Assembly (NCBI GenBank): GCA_002682825.1 | Contig: NOKP01000002.1 | Location: 2,883,063 to 2,947,062, forward strand | DNA: 64,000 nt | Direction: 5' to 3' | Source: Neonectria sp. B-13 | Taxonomy: Eukaryota; Ascomycota; Sordariomycetes; Hypocreales; Nectriaceae | Shown here: positions 1 to 10,374 of the stretch, piece by piece | Numbering within the stretch: the first letter of the stretch is position 1 | Layout: each line of letters starts with the position of its first letter | Notes under the pieces: generated by a model | The model's database searches: none | Seen by the model: only the letters and a program-made list of their open reading frames with translations | What the model was told of the DNA's origin: nothing | Translations under genes and position numbers: made by a program

Positions 1-3000
1 GCATTCGGGGCTGGTCCCAAAATTGCAGCTGAGGACCTCGACGGGGCCATGCTTGCTGCAGGGCCCTGGGGTATTATGACTTGTTCAAACCTCCAACGTC
101 TCCCGTTTCTCATCTGGCCTGTGCTTCAGGTTGGCCCGAACTCTCCCTAGTGCCCAATTAAGCCCAGACCATAAAGACGAGGATCGAGGAAGCCAGGCAA
201 GCATGTTCAGGAACCATGGCGGATGAAGGTACTGTGTACCTACTCGCAAGTTGGCCGATTTGTTGACCAGCGAAGGGAATTGGATCAGGAATTTCCGTTC
301 CCGTCCGTCCTCTGCCTCCAGGCGTCCTCCGGTCCGACCGAAAGAAAGAAAGAAAGGGAGATGGCGTTCACTGGAAACCCGACATTACACGTTGCCACTT
401 GGCCGATGGCGGTGCTGGTATGCCGAGGTCTGCATCGAAGACATGTTGCTTGTCTGGTCGAAGTCAAAAACGAAGCCAGTATTGGGTCGGGCCATGCGAC
501 GGCCCATGAGTAGTGCCGGGAGCGGCAGCTGATCCAAGCGTCGAAGCGCCGTTTGCTGTGTGGGTGGTTGTCAGAAGTTGGGACGGAAGTGTGGGTGTGA
601 AAGTTGCTGATCCTAGGGCACACGAGGCCGCTCTACCAATTCTCACGGTCCTGACAATGGGACCTATCAGATCGCCATCTATACCATGCCCTGGCCAAGG
701 ACAAGGCCGGATGCCACACCAGGATGCCATGCTGCGCCGGCGGTTAGTGTTAGCCCTGGTACCCACGCTGTAGTGAGGAGGAAAGGAGGGATGGGTGGAT
801 GGAGAGCCACCCTGTCGATGGCTTCCCTGATCCTCCCCTCGCAGACGGATAAGGCCCAGCGTTGGGGCTGTGGACAAATTTGGGACAAACCAGCATGCCG
901 TCTGACAGCAGAGGCAAGGTTTGCATCAAACCCCGGCCTCTGAGCTAACCCCCAAGGCCCCTCCCAAAATGTTACATCACCGCCTCTTGGCCCTGTCGAT
1001 GAGCAACCCCTGTCCGCGGTCATTTCCAAAAACCTCTGGTGCTGGAGAGAGCGCGGTCGATGCCAAGCGCGCGGCCGCAGATGTGAGGTGCCAAAACAGG
1101 CACCATGGACGAACAAGCAGTTACTCCGGCCCCGACGGACGCTACGGGAGCCTGATCCACAATCCATCCAGAAGTTCAGCTTGAGTTGGCTAAAGTCCTT
1201 GTCGCCCTGCCTGGGAGTGGCAGTCGAGTGGCTGTCAAGGGGCATCGAAGGCAGTCATCGAGGGGCGGACATTCGAGGGGGACTAGTAGTTGGAGAACAA
1301 GGGATGTTTGACGCCGTCGGTCCAGCCCTCCGGTTTGCTTTCCGCGGTCTTAAGCTCATTTGGGACAAGCTTCACTCCATCAGGCTGGCCAAGCCCCAAG
1401 CTCCAGACTAGACCCCGAGCCTGCACGTACCCATCTGCTATTCATCGTCATCTCAACGAGCACAGGTCCCGGAGCCAGAGTGGTCCAGTGTCCCAGAAAG
1501 GCCGGGATTAGCATCACGGAGCTAGTTAAGACTTTGGTCGGAAGCTGGCAAACTGGCAAGACAAGGCGGCAAGGCCTGGCCTTTGAAAGGGTTGAATGGA
1601 CAGGTACCTGGCTCGAAGCCGGGGTGTGCTCCTCTCCCCTCAAGTCCTCCAGTCCTCTAACCCTCCAACCCTCCAACTCCAACCCGCAGCCCGCCAACCC
1701 AGTTCCAGCCGCCCCGCGTCCACTGCTGGAATAACATCATCCATCCGTCGACCATGATCCATCCGCCATCCTCTACCCACTACTAGCCTAGGTCTTATTC
1801 TTATTACTCCCGCCAGGGCCACCATCTATCCCCAGAGACCGACCTACTGTCACTCATTAACCACACTTGTGTCATCGTTATCATCGTTGTCTGTTGTGTC
1901 CGTGGTTGCTGCTGCTCTGCTTTCGCCGCGACTGCGACTCCTTCATCATCACCACCATCTCGGTGTTGCCCGAGAAGGACACACGCACCTACTTGCGTTA
2001 GGGGATCCTGGCTTGCTCTCTCTCTTCTCTTTGACGCCTCTGTCCGTGGTGGCCCCCAACATCCTGTTCCTCCTCCTACCACCCACACACCCACACACTT
2101 GTTTCTCTCTTCGGCCGGCGTTTCTTCCGCACTTGCTTCTTACTTCCCAACTGACACACACCCACACACCCCCAGCAGACCCATTCGTCCCATCCACTCC
2201 TCTGCAGAATCCCCAGCCCGGATCCGCAAACAAGGAACAACAGCAGCTGCAAGTATCGGGGCTCTCTTGTCAACTCAAACAACAACAACACCACCCGCTC
2301 TGCTTCCCCCCTACTGTCCCTCTGTTTGTTGCCACACCGTTACCTCAACGCGCGGACCGTCCGCAACTAGTGGTCTGCTCAGCTCAGCTGCTTGGCCGTG
2401 GGACGTTTCTACTCACCAAAGAGGACAGGCCTCGCTCTTGGCTGTCTCCCGAGACCCACGATCATCGATTGACACCCCGTCAGGTCTGCATGCAACAGCA
2501 CTCTCCCGCATAATACGACATCTCCGGTTTCTATCTCCAGGGGGTCTGCTCAATCCAACTGGACCAACACACTGCCCTCGACCGTACAGTCCATCCCATC
2601 TCGTCCCCGCTGCCCTCAGACTCTGAACGGACACACCCCTAACCGGTTCCCGGGTTCCCGCCCAGCTTCTGCCCTACAAAGGGCCCTGGGGCATCTCCTG
2701 CTATTGTGTGACGGCCTGCCTTCTATCCTCAGCCGCTATACAAGCCCTGCCGGCCAGCCCCTCCTCTTCCTTTAAGGCCATTTTGAAAGCCCCCCACCAA
2801 CAACCAAGCGGCGCCCTTGCAACCCACGTTTCACTAACCCGCGGACATCTTGCCGCTTTCCTGGATCTATCCGCATGCTCAGGGGTCTTGACAGACTTGA
2901 CCCTGTAGTCTCCTTTTTAACCAAGGCTCTGGAAAGCTTTGGAATGGGTCACATATTCACAGACTGACATCAACCAAACCCCCATCCCTTCCCCTTCCTA

Positions 3001-3354
3001 CACGCCCTTACCACTCCGCCGGTTTCCTACCAGGGGTTGTCAATATAGACTAGGGCTCAACCGTGGTCCTGGTTAGTCACTTCTACGGAAACAGGCAGAA
3101 ATTGGCAGCTGCCCCCCCTGGAAATTCTCAACCCGACTCCGTCACATCGGGATACTTTTCTTCACACCCGGGCCCTATTTGGCTGTCATCCTGAAGCTCA
3201 TATATTCCTAGCACCCCTTGGCAACCAACTTGTCGGAACCGCGGCGCTGGTGTTAAAACAGAAACATCCTGCTCTCCCGCGACCATTGGTCTCTACGTTT
3301 CCGACGCATGCCTGCCTAGGCTGTGACCCAACCAGTGCTACTTTTCCGGTAAAC
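1..3354. other. Gene-free stretch and long pyrimidine-rich leader
   Basis: I see no supportable gene here. Open frames exist on both strands, but they overlap each other, lack domain-like sequence and have skewed composition. From about 1.6 kb onward the + strand is strongly C/T-rich, with short CA-type microsatellites (around 2085-2100 and 2153-2172). This is typical of a promoter plus long 5' leader of a filamentous-fungal regulatory gene, here the Zn2Cys6 factor starting at 3455. Long leaders on such regulators are known in fungi; its extent here is inferred. No transcription start can be placed from sequence. Confidence 0.5.
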
Positions 3355-3441
3355 ATGCGAACATCGCTCTTGGCCTTCGAACCTCGACCAAGCCGTTCTT
3401 TTAGAGCCTCGAAACGATCTGTTTATTTGAGCGACTCGTGA
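3355..3441 (+). promoter_or_regulatory. Candidate uORF before the Zn2Cys6 gene
   Basis: A 28-codon frame opens at ATG 3355 and ends in TGA 3439-3441. This is 13 nt before the main ATG at 3455, in another frame. If the mRNA starts upstream of 3355, ribosomes would meet this ATG first and terminate just before the real start, which usually lowers translation of the main frame. The peptide (rich in R and S, beginning MRTSLLAF) has no recognisable family. Whether it lies in the mRNA is unknown. Confidence 0.4.
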
Positions 3442-3454
3442 TTCACTTGTTATC

Positions 3455-5786
3455 ATGGGCGACTACTATCACCACTTTCTCTCCTCAATGTCTGGGGCGG
3501 GAATGAATCCTGTCACCACCCCCGAAGATATGTTCGTACCGCATATGCATGGACAACCGATTCCTACACCGTCAGCTTCAATGTCTGGACCATATCAGCA
3601 GCTGGGTTATTTCACGGGGTTTCCAGAACCGATGATGTTCAATCCGTCCAAGCCACAAAAGAGTCGGAGGAAGTCTGGCCCTGCAAGTGGGACAGGCATG
3701 GACCATGTAAAGCACCGCCGGACGCGCTCGGGTTGCTTTATGTGTAGGAGTCGGCGAGTCAAGGTTAGCACAACCCCCTTTGACGACTTGAAGAAGATGG
3801 CTAATGGTGTTTAGTGCGACGAATCGCGACCGATATGCGAACGTGGGTTTCAACATATCATCGATGCACAACAGAAGTACTAACTCTGACTAGGATGCAA
3901 GAAAGGCAACCGCGAATGTGTTTACCCCGAGGCTCCTAATTCAAAAGGAGCTGGTGGCAAATCAAAGGACCCATCCGGGACGCAAACGAGCCCCTCGTCT
4001 TCGACTGCGGATGATGACGAAGAAGAAGACGAAACAGAGCAGGAAAGCAAGCTTGAAACAATACTAGACGACGAGGAATCCGAAAGCCGGTCGCAGAAGA
4101 CTTCTCAATACTCGAAAAGTATGGGAAACGTACCACGACGTCAACCCTCCGAGGCCCCATCGCAAAGCAGTACGAAAAGTTCATCACCATCGACTGCGAC
4201 CGCAACCCCGATCAGTCTGGCAACTACCTCGTACCCATCTGCTGAATTTCCCCTTCACCTCGGGCCACCTGATTGGTCCCATCTTCCTCCAGATTTTCAA
4301 CGATGCTTGTTACACTTTGTTGAAAACATGACGAACTATCATTACTGCATCTCCCACGACTCGGACCAATTCTTCAAGACAATACTCCCTAGCGTAGCTC
4401 TTAGGCATGAACCGCTACTCAACGCCTTGGTCGGCTTTTCTGCCTACCATCTTACTCTCCAGGACCCAAATGGGAAGCTGCAGGACTTTTTGCAGTACTA
4501 CAATAGGAGCGTTACATTATTGCTGGGAACTCTGAAGCGGAAGGAGAAGCACAGTGTAGCAACCCTCCTGACTATCTTACAGTTGGCTACGATCGAGGTA
4601 ATTTCAGAGGCGGTGGTCTTTCGGTCGTGACTATGGGCTAATATTCGCATCAGGAGTACTTGGGCGATTGGGTCAACCTCATGGGTCACCAAAAGGCGGC
4701 TTTCGAAATTCTTACCAGCATGTTCACGCCGCAGACGATTATGCAGACCCCTATGGGGCGTATGTGTCTCCAGTGGTATGCCCGCTTCGACAACTTTGTC
4801 GCTCTGATGGGGGGATTCCCGACGGACTTGCCTCGTGAGTGGTTCACTGCCATGGTGGATTTCAACCAGTCTCAGATGGTGACGTACCCGGAAGAGTTAC
4901 GCTGGAAAATGGAAGAATGGTCTGCGAGGCTTCGTCTGATTTCTTACGACATGTCAATCTTGTTCTCACGGGGTAGTCGTGGCCAAATCCCCGCCGAGCA
5001 GTTCATCGTTGAGCATGATCACATAACCAAACTGCTCCTGGAATGGAAAGAGAACAGGGATCCTGCGATGTGCGACAACAGATGCCTCGTTACCGATTTT
5101 CCAACACCAAGACCTGCAGATCCCGACGATATTGTTGATCCGTATACCCCTGGAATTCTCTACGAACCTCCGTTATTTGCGACGACGATTCTTTGCGCCG
5201 AATGGAACTCCATAATGATTATGCACAAATGCCAGTCATCAAATATGACTCCTGAAATCTTGTTTGGAGAGTTGGGTCGACTCGCGTACACGACGTGCCA
5301 GTACTTCGAGACTTTGGAGTACTGGCCTTTCACCCCCAAAGGCGTGTTGGTTCTTATTCAGGCGAGCATCGCCATTGCCGCACTCTTTTTGCCTCAAGAT
5401 GCACGACATCACATGTGGTTTCGCCGAAAATTCGCGTTAATTGAAACGATGGGGTAAGTTTATATTGCAGCTCAAATGAGTGTTTCTCCTATCGCAGTCA
5501 GGAAGTCGAGGTTGACGTTACAAACAGATACATTCACCCAATCAGCCTTCGAACGAAGATGGCCGAAATGTTCCGAGAGCCGTCGTGCGCCCAGTGGTGG
5601 CTCCCGAATGGTGACCGGTTTAGTCCGGTGTTGCAAAGTATCCGAAGCTTTGCTGACGAACGGAACGCTGCTGCTGTGACAGCCCAACAGGAAAACCTCC
5701 GGGAGGTCAGACATATCTTCGCAAAGCTATCGTTGAACTCACCAGGTAGCGGATCATCTACCATGGGAGAAAGCCCAGCGACCTGA
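3455..5786 (+). CDS. Zn(II)2Cys6 transcription factor (Fungal_trans_2 type)
   Basis: This is a fungal nuclear DNA-binding regulator, 709 residues after removal of four introns (3764-3814, 3843-3893, 4598-4653, 5454-5497). The zinc cluster has cysteines at about 94, 97, 104, 111, 114 and 121, spaced CX2CX6CX6CX2CX6C, preceded by a basic KHRRTRSG stretch. Acidic and Ser/Thr-rich linkers (about 125-230) follow, then a long helical regulatory region resembling the Fungal_trans_2 fold. Two introns sit inside the zinc cluster and leave a 28-nt middle exon. A retained first intron ends translation at its own TAG (3812-3814). The cluster resembles S. pombe Moc3-like factors, but target genes cannot be read from sequence. 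The start at 3455 is the first ATG in frame with the cluster. Confidence 0.9.
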
Positions 5787-6449
5787 GGCCAGCGTGTGAA
5801 AAACAAAAGCTCCAGCTGCTCTGTGCAGAAAATCAAAGTGAATCAGCTTTTGGCTTTTTCATGGACATGGCGCAGGCAGCTCGAATTGAAAGATACCACA
5901 GACAACCTGAGAAATTCTCCCAACCAAACATCCAAACCCAGGCGAGTGAGTTACCTGGGGTTATACGGATTCTTAGGCGCAAAGGAAAGAGGTCCCCAAC
6001 CCGAGTTTCAAGGGCGGGCAGTCGCTTATCTAACGACTGCTAAGCTGCCGGTTCTGTGTAACGCCTCTCTTCGAGACACCTTTCGGGCTACGCCACCGCC
6101 TGGGAAAAAGATAGGAGTGGAAAAGTGAAACCAGCTGGTCCACCTCACCATCCGTCTTTGGTAGCTGAGAGACGCAGATTGCATATAGAACAAATAGCAA
6201 AGAGGGGCATTTTGGGTTTGGGACTCCCGGCCCCAAGCTTTGAGGGAACTGCATTCATTATCCCTCCGCCATGCGTACTGGAACACTCTCTTATATATAC
6301 CCTCATATCTTTTTGAAGGGGATGTTATTATACACAGCTTCAACTACAGTAAACGGCCACACAGCTCGCGTCTGGATAAGCCAGACTCGGATCCCTCCTT
6401 CCTGAACGCACTTAAAATGAACAGAAGTAGATTCGACCGACCCGACGAC
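5787..6449. other. Convergent 3' intergenic region
   Basis: This lies between the stop codons of the Zn2Cys6 gene (+) and MOB3 (-). Short overlapping frames are present without family resemblance. It presumably holds the 3' UTRs and poly(A) sites of both genes. I see nothing else in it. Confidence 0.5.
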
Positions 6450-8032
6450 TTATTTCTCATCTGCAGACTCTGCTTTCGAGGGAGCGTCAGCTGGCATCGT
6501 GTCTCCGTCAGCCTTCCTTGGGTCGGTCTCTGCGACTGGATGCTCAGAGGTTGTTTCCTTAATGGGCTCTTCGGCCTCTTTCGACGCTGGCGTCTCAGAT
6601 GATGCTTTGGGCTTCTCTTCAGTTGTCGGGTCATCCTTGGTTGTGTCATCCTCTTTCGCGTCAGAAGCAGCTGATTCTAGAGCCGGTACAGGCTCCTCGG
6701 CCGGCGTATCCTTGTCAACTATAGACTCAGGCTCAGGGTCCGCTGCGATGACGGTTTGGTCTGCGTCCGATGCTTCCTCGTCTCCATGCTCTTGCTTCTC
6801 ACGTGTAGGTGAGTCTTCTCGGGCGGGTGACTCGTGGCCTTCAGCCGAGGTTTGTGCCACGTCGGATTGCTCAACAATGACGGGGACATCCGCAACCTCG
6901 GGCTCTTCCTTGACAGTTGGGGGAGCTGAAAGGTGCATTTCTTTTAGCTTTCGTGACGCACTATCGGCCTCGTCTTCCTCTGCCTCTATGACTGTTGTGA
7001 CAGCGCTTCCAACTGACGGACTGCCCCTAATATGTCGTCGAGTGTTTGTTCGAGCAGGGTGTAAGTTGTCATCTTCACTACTAGGGCCTCGTTGGTGTGC
7101 CTGGGGCTTCAGGATAGTTGGCGCAGGCTTCTCAACCTCGTGCTCCACCGAGGGAGCTTCCAGGCCCTCAGCCTCTGGAGGGAGCTTGTAGTTTTCTGCG
7201 GGCAGCAAGTCGTACAGGTCGCAGACGGTTTTGAAGAATACGTAGAGGCCCGTCTGACCTTCGACTGACCAAAAAACCCCGCGATGCTGAAACCAGGCAT
7301 GCGCAAATATGCGATGCAGGCGGCGAAACACGTTGACCAGATTCTTGACCCCAAGGTTCTTGCTGTGATTATCGCTGAGGACGACGAAGCGGCTCGGGAA
7401 GATCTTCTGGTCAGTCACGACGTTGGCGGCCCAGTCGAGAGTGTGGCAGCAGTAGTCGATTGCGCAGCAGCTCTTGGGTTGCTCGTGGACGGCGCAAAGG
7501 AACTGCCATTCGGAGGCTCGCATCTCGGGGCAGGTGCTGGCGCTGCATGGCGGGGTGTCGAAGAGGAACCCGACGATGAGAGAGTTGCACTGGGAGATGA
7601 GGAAGCGACAGAGCTCGTAGAGCCAGATGGTGCGGTCGATGCCGGTGGGAGGCTGCGCGAGCTGGAGGGCGGTTTCGCGGGTGAGGGGTTGGGTATTGGA
7701 CGCGGTGTGGTAGCAGTGGAGGGCGGCTAGGTGTTCTTGTAGTTGGAAGGCCGAGTCCAGCTGTTGGAGGTTAGTTCTTGAGGGCATCTCGAGGCGATCC
7801 CAGGCGCCAAACCAACCTCGTGAAGGGGTATCAAGGGAGGCCCGGCAGACATGTCGCTGGCCTTGGTGCCAGGATGTATGCGCCGCCTAGAGCTCGCGTC
7901 AAGCAGCGTCTGCTCCGAGTGCGTTGCCTGGGGGCTGGCCGCCGGGCCGCCAGCGGGCGAGTTGGGCCCAAGCTGGATCTCAGCCGGCGGCGGGGGGCTC
8001 GGTAACCGGGGCGAGCTCGGTGCTAGCGACAT
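6450..8032 (-). CDS. mob3: MOB3/phocein-type MOB kinase activator
   Basis: Two exons (8032-7817 and 7760-6450, intron 7816-7761) encode 508 residues. After a proline-rich N-terminus (1-70), residues of about 75-235 form a Mob1/phocein domain. It has the paired zinc ligands C-x4-C (in PPCSASTCPEM) and H-x4-H (in RIFAHAWFQHR), plus the segment EWQFLCAVHEQPKSC. The phocein branch (MOB3/MOB4) is a subunit of the STRIPAK phosphatase-kinase complex; in Sordaria and Neurospora it is needed for hyphal fusion and fruiting-body development. The remaining 270 residues are a long acidic tail rich in E, D, S, P and T with no fold visible, far longer than the domain needs. The gene is head to head with the ZNG1-like gene. 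Confidence 0.88.
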
Positions 8033-8449
8033 GATGGGTTGAGGCGAGGCCGCGGTGTTGTGGAATTCGGGAATCGCAGTTGCGACGACTTCGAGGAGGA
8101 GAGAGCTGGGCGGTTAGGACGAACGACGGCGAGGCTGTGGTTGGGCCAATCCTTGGCGGCGTTACGAATCGTCGCATTTGGTGAGAGGAGGCCGGTAAGT
8201 GCATACGTGTGGATCGGGTGCAGCTAACGGGGGCCGTGCGAGGTGTCAGTATGCGAATCACCTTCGAGAGACTTCGACATGGCTGTGGGATGCTACAAAA
8301 CCCAGTTGAGCTTCAAAGACGAATAGTGTGGCCTTCACAAAGGGTAACTACAAGTGTCGAAATAAATTCGAACCCAGAACAGGCTGCTAACTAGAATAGT
8401 CAGAGCCTTCTCGTTTTGACGCTCCGCTTCCCTCACAACATTCGCGGCC
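8033..8449. promoter_or_regulatory. Bidirectional promoter, MOB3/ZNG1-like
   Basis: These 417 bp separate the start codons of the divergent MOB3 (-) and ZNG1-like (+) genes, so both promoters and both 5' UTRs must lie here. I see no obvious TATA box or repeated operator-like motif. Assignment rests on gene geometry alone. Confidence 0.5.
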
Positions 8450-9818
8450 ATGGATTTTGATGACGATGCCCCGCCAGAGCTGGTCGACACTACCGCCAAC
8501 AATGCTCAGGAGGAAGTCACAGTCAAAGTTCCAATTACTATCGTGACAGGTACCGGATTTCCAATTTTGCCTCTTCCCATAGCCAACATACCTGACAATA
8601 TCTAGGGTACTTGGGAGCGGGTAAAACAACCTTGCTGAATTACATCCTTACGGCTCAGCATGGCAAGAAGATCGCCGTGATTATGAATGGTTTGTACGAC
8701 TACATTATGTCAGACTACCCTTGTTGACCCGGATGACAGAATTTGGAGACTGTACGTCCTGGTTTGACCTTTGATGAGGTTCTTCTCTAAGTGGAATATA
8801 CAGCCCTCGACATCGAGAAGTCCCTCACTGTAAGCAAGGGAGACGAGAAAGTCGAGGAATGGCTTGAGGTTGGCAACGGCTGCATGTGTTGCTCAGTGAA
8901 GTAGGGCGCCCTTTCTTGTCCCCGGAAATGGCTAACAACATCAGGGATACTGGTGTGAATGCTATTGAGTCATTGATGGAGAAGAAGGGCGCATTCGACT
9001 ACATCCTTCTCGAAACCACAGGCCTTGCTGATCCTGGCAACCTGGCGCCCCTGTTCTGGGTGGACGATGGCCTAGGCAGCACGATATACCTAGACGGTAT
9101 CGTTACCCTGGTGGATGCGAAAAACATCTTGAGAAGCCTAGACGACCCTAGCGGCAAGGTTGAGGGCCATGATGACCACGACCACCACGGCCCTCTAATG
9201 ACAACTGCTCACGTTCAGATCTCTCACGCAGATGTGATTGTCATCAACAAGGCCGACATGGTCAGCGAGAGTGAGCTCAGCGATGTACGAGCCAGGATCG
9301 AATCCATCAACGGATTGGCAAAGATCCACGTGACGGAAAGGAGCGTGGTACCGCAGCTGGAGGGCTTTCTACTCGATTTACATGCATATGACCAGTTTGA
9401 TGAATCGGAAGCCACCGCCAAGGGGCACAGCCATCTTGATCCAGTGAGTGGGCGGATACTGAAGTGGCGGAGATGAGCAATATGGCTAACGACTTAGACA
9501 ATATCAACCGTGACAATTCCTGTCAGTCGCCTACGGCCCGACCAATTGGACAGGGTCGACCGCTGGTTGCGGGCCGTGCTGTGGGATAGCAAGCTTCCCG
9601 AGACGGAGGAGGCGGACACGTTTGAGATACACCGCTGCAAGGGCCGCTTGGTGTTTGACAACGGAGACGTAAAGATTCTGCAGGGGGTCAGGGAGGTCTT
9701 TGATATAAATGACGCGCCGGTTGATCAGGAAGCGCCGGCGAATGGCAAGATCATCTTGATCGGAAAGAATGTGGCAGGCATAGACTTTGAGGCAAGCTTC
9801 AAGCAAGTCGTCAACTGA
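8450..9818 (+). CDS. ZNG1: ZNG1-like COG0523 (CobW-family) metal GTPase
   Basis: Six exons (8450-8549, 8606-8689, 8740-8751, 8804-8900, 8945-9443, 9498-9818) encode 370 residues. The G domain shows Walker A GYLGAGKT (34-41), NEFGD, the metal-binding CMCC (92-95), ETTGLADP and NKAD. A His/Asp-rich run (GHDDHDHHG) and the C-terminal CobW_C domain follow. Eukaryotic ZNG1 hands zinc to methionine aminopeptidase 1 using GTP. The partner-binding N-terminal motif is usually written CPELVPI; here the corresponding stretch reads PPELVD, so its cysteine is absent. Exon 3 is only 12 nt and lies in the NEFGD motif. The start is the first ATG and gives the short acidic N-terminus usual for the family. Confidence 0.87.
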
Positions 9819-9900
9819 GTCGATAGAGTTGTGAATAGACCCCGACCCCGCTGGAACCACAATGCCTGACTGCGCGGGGACCGGAGATGTGCATCGCAGA

Positions 9901-9996
9901 GTCACAGAGTCACAGAGTCACAGAGTCACAGAGTCACAGAGTCACAGAGTCACAGAGTCACAGAGTCACAGAGTCACATAGTCACATAGTCACAGT
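9901..9996. repeat. 8-bp minisatellite (GTCACAGA)n
   Basis: There are twelve tandem 8-bp units. The first nine (9901-9972) are perfect GTCACAGA; the last three are variants (GTCACATA twice, GTCACAGT). The array lies 82 bp after the ZNG1-like stop and about 380 bp before the NOT2 start, so it is in the 3' region of one gene and the upstream region of the next. Three copies of TGAGCAAGC spaced 18-19 bp follow at about 10038, 10057 and 10075. Perfect units suggest recent expansion. Confidence 0.95.
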
Positions 9997-10374
9997 ATCC
10001 GCGTGATCGTCCCGCCAAGTTTGCTGTGAACCGTGTATGAGCAAGCAAGCGTGTAGTGAGCAAGCATGTATCTATGAGCAAGCGCGCTCGCTGGTGCGCA
10101 AGCATCAACGTCACAGCCTTGGCCCACACTAGAGCCTGATTGGCGGGCACGTCGCTGTCGGTGCGGACCCACTTGAATCCGGCCACGGGCTCCAGGTGCA
10201 TCGAGCCTTAAGCAGCCTTCTCCAAACCAGCGCAGCAAAAGTGCAAACAACATCTCTTCAGGCAAAGACGCTGCCTAACGACCGACTCCGACCCCGAGAA
10301 GCCGCGTACTCCGAACCGAGAACCCACGAACATCGATCCCTCGCCGTTAGTCGCTCGCGCGATCCTTTGCAATC

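Noticed and set aside
679..1245. 188-codon minus-strand open frame near the left end
   Set aside because: No domain-like sequence, overlapped by open frames on the other strand, skewed composition; reads as chance.
1869..2513. 214-codon plus-strand frame, Leu/His/Pro-rich
   Set aside because: It is a translation of the C/T-rich leader; low-complexity, begins with microsatellite-like sequence and has no family features.
6499..7191. 230-codon plus-strand Ser-rich frame
   Set aside because: Antisense shadow of the acidic tail of MOB3.
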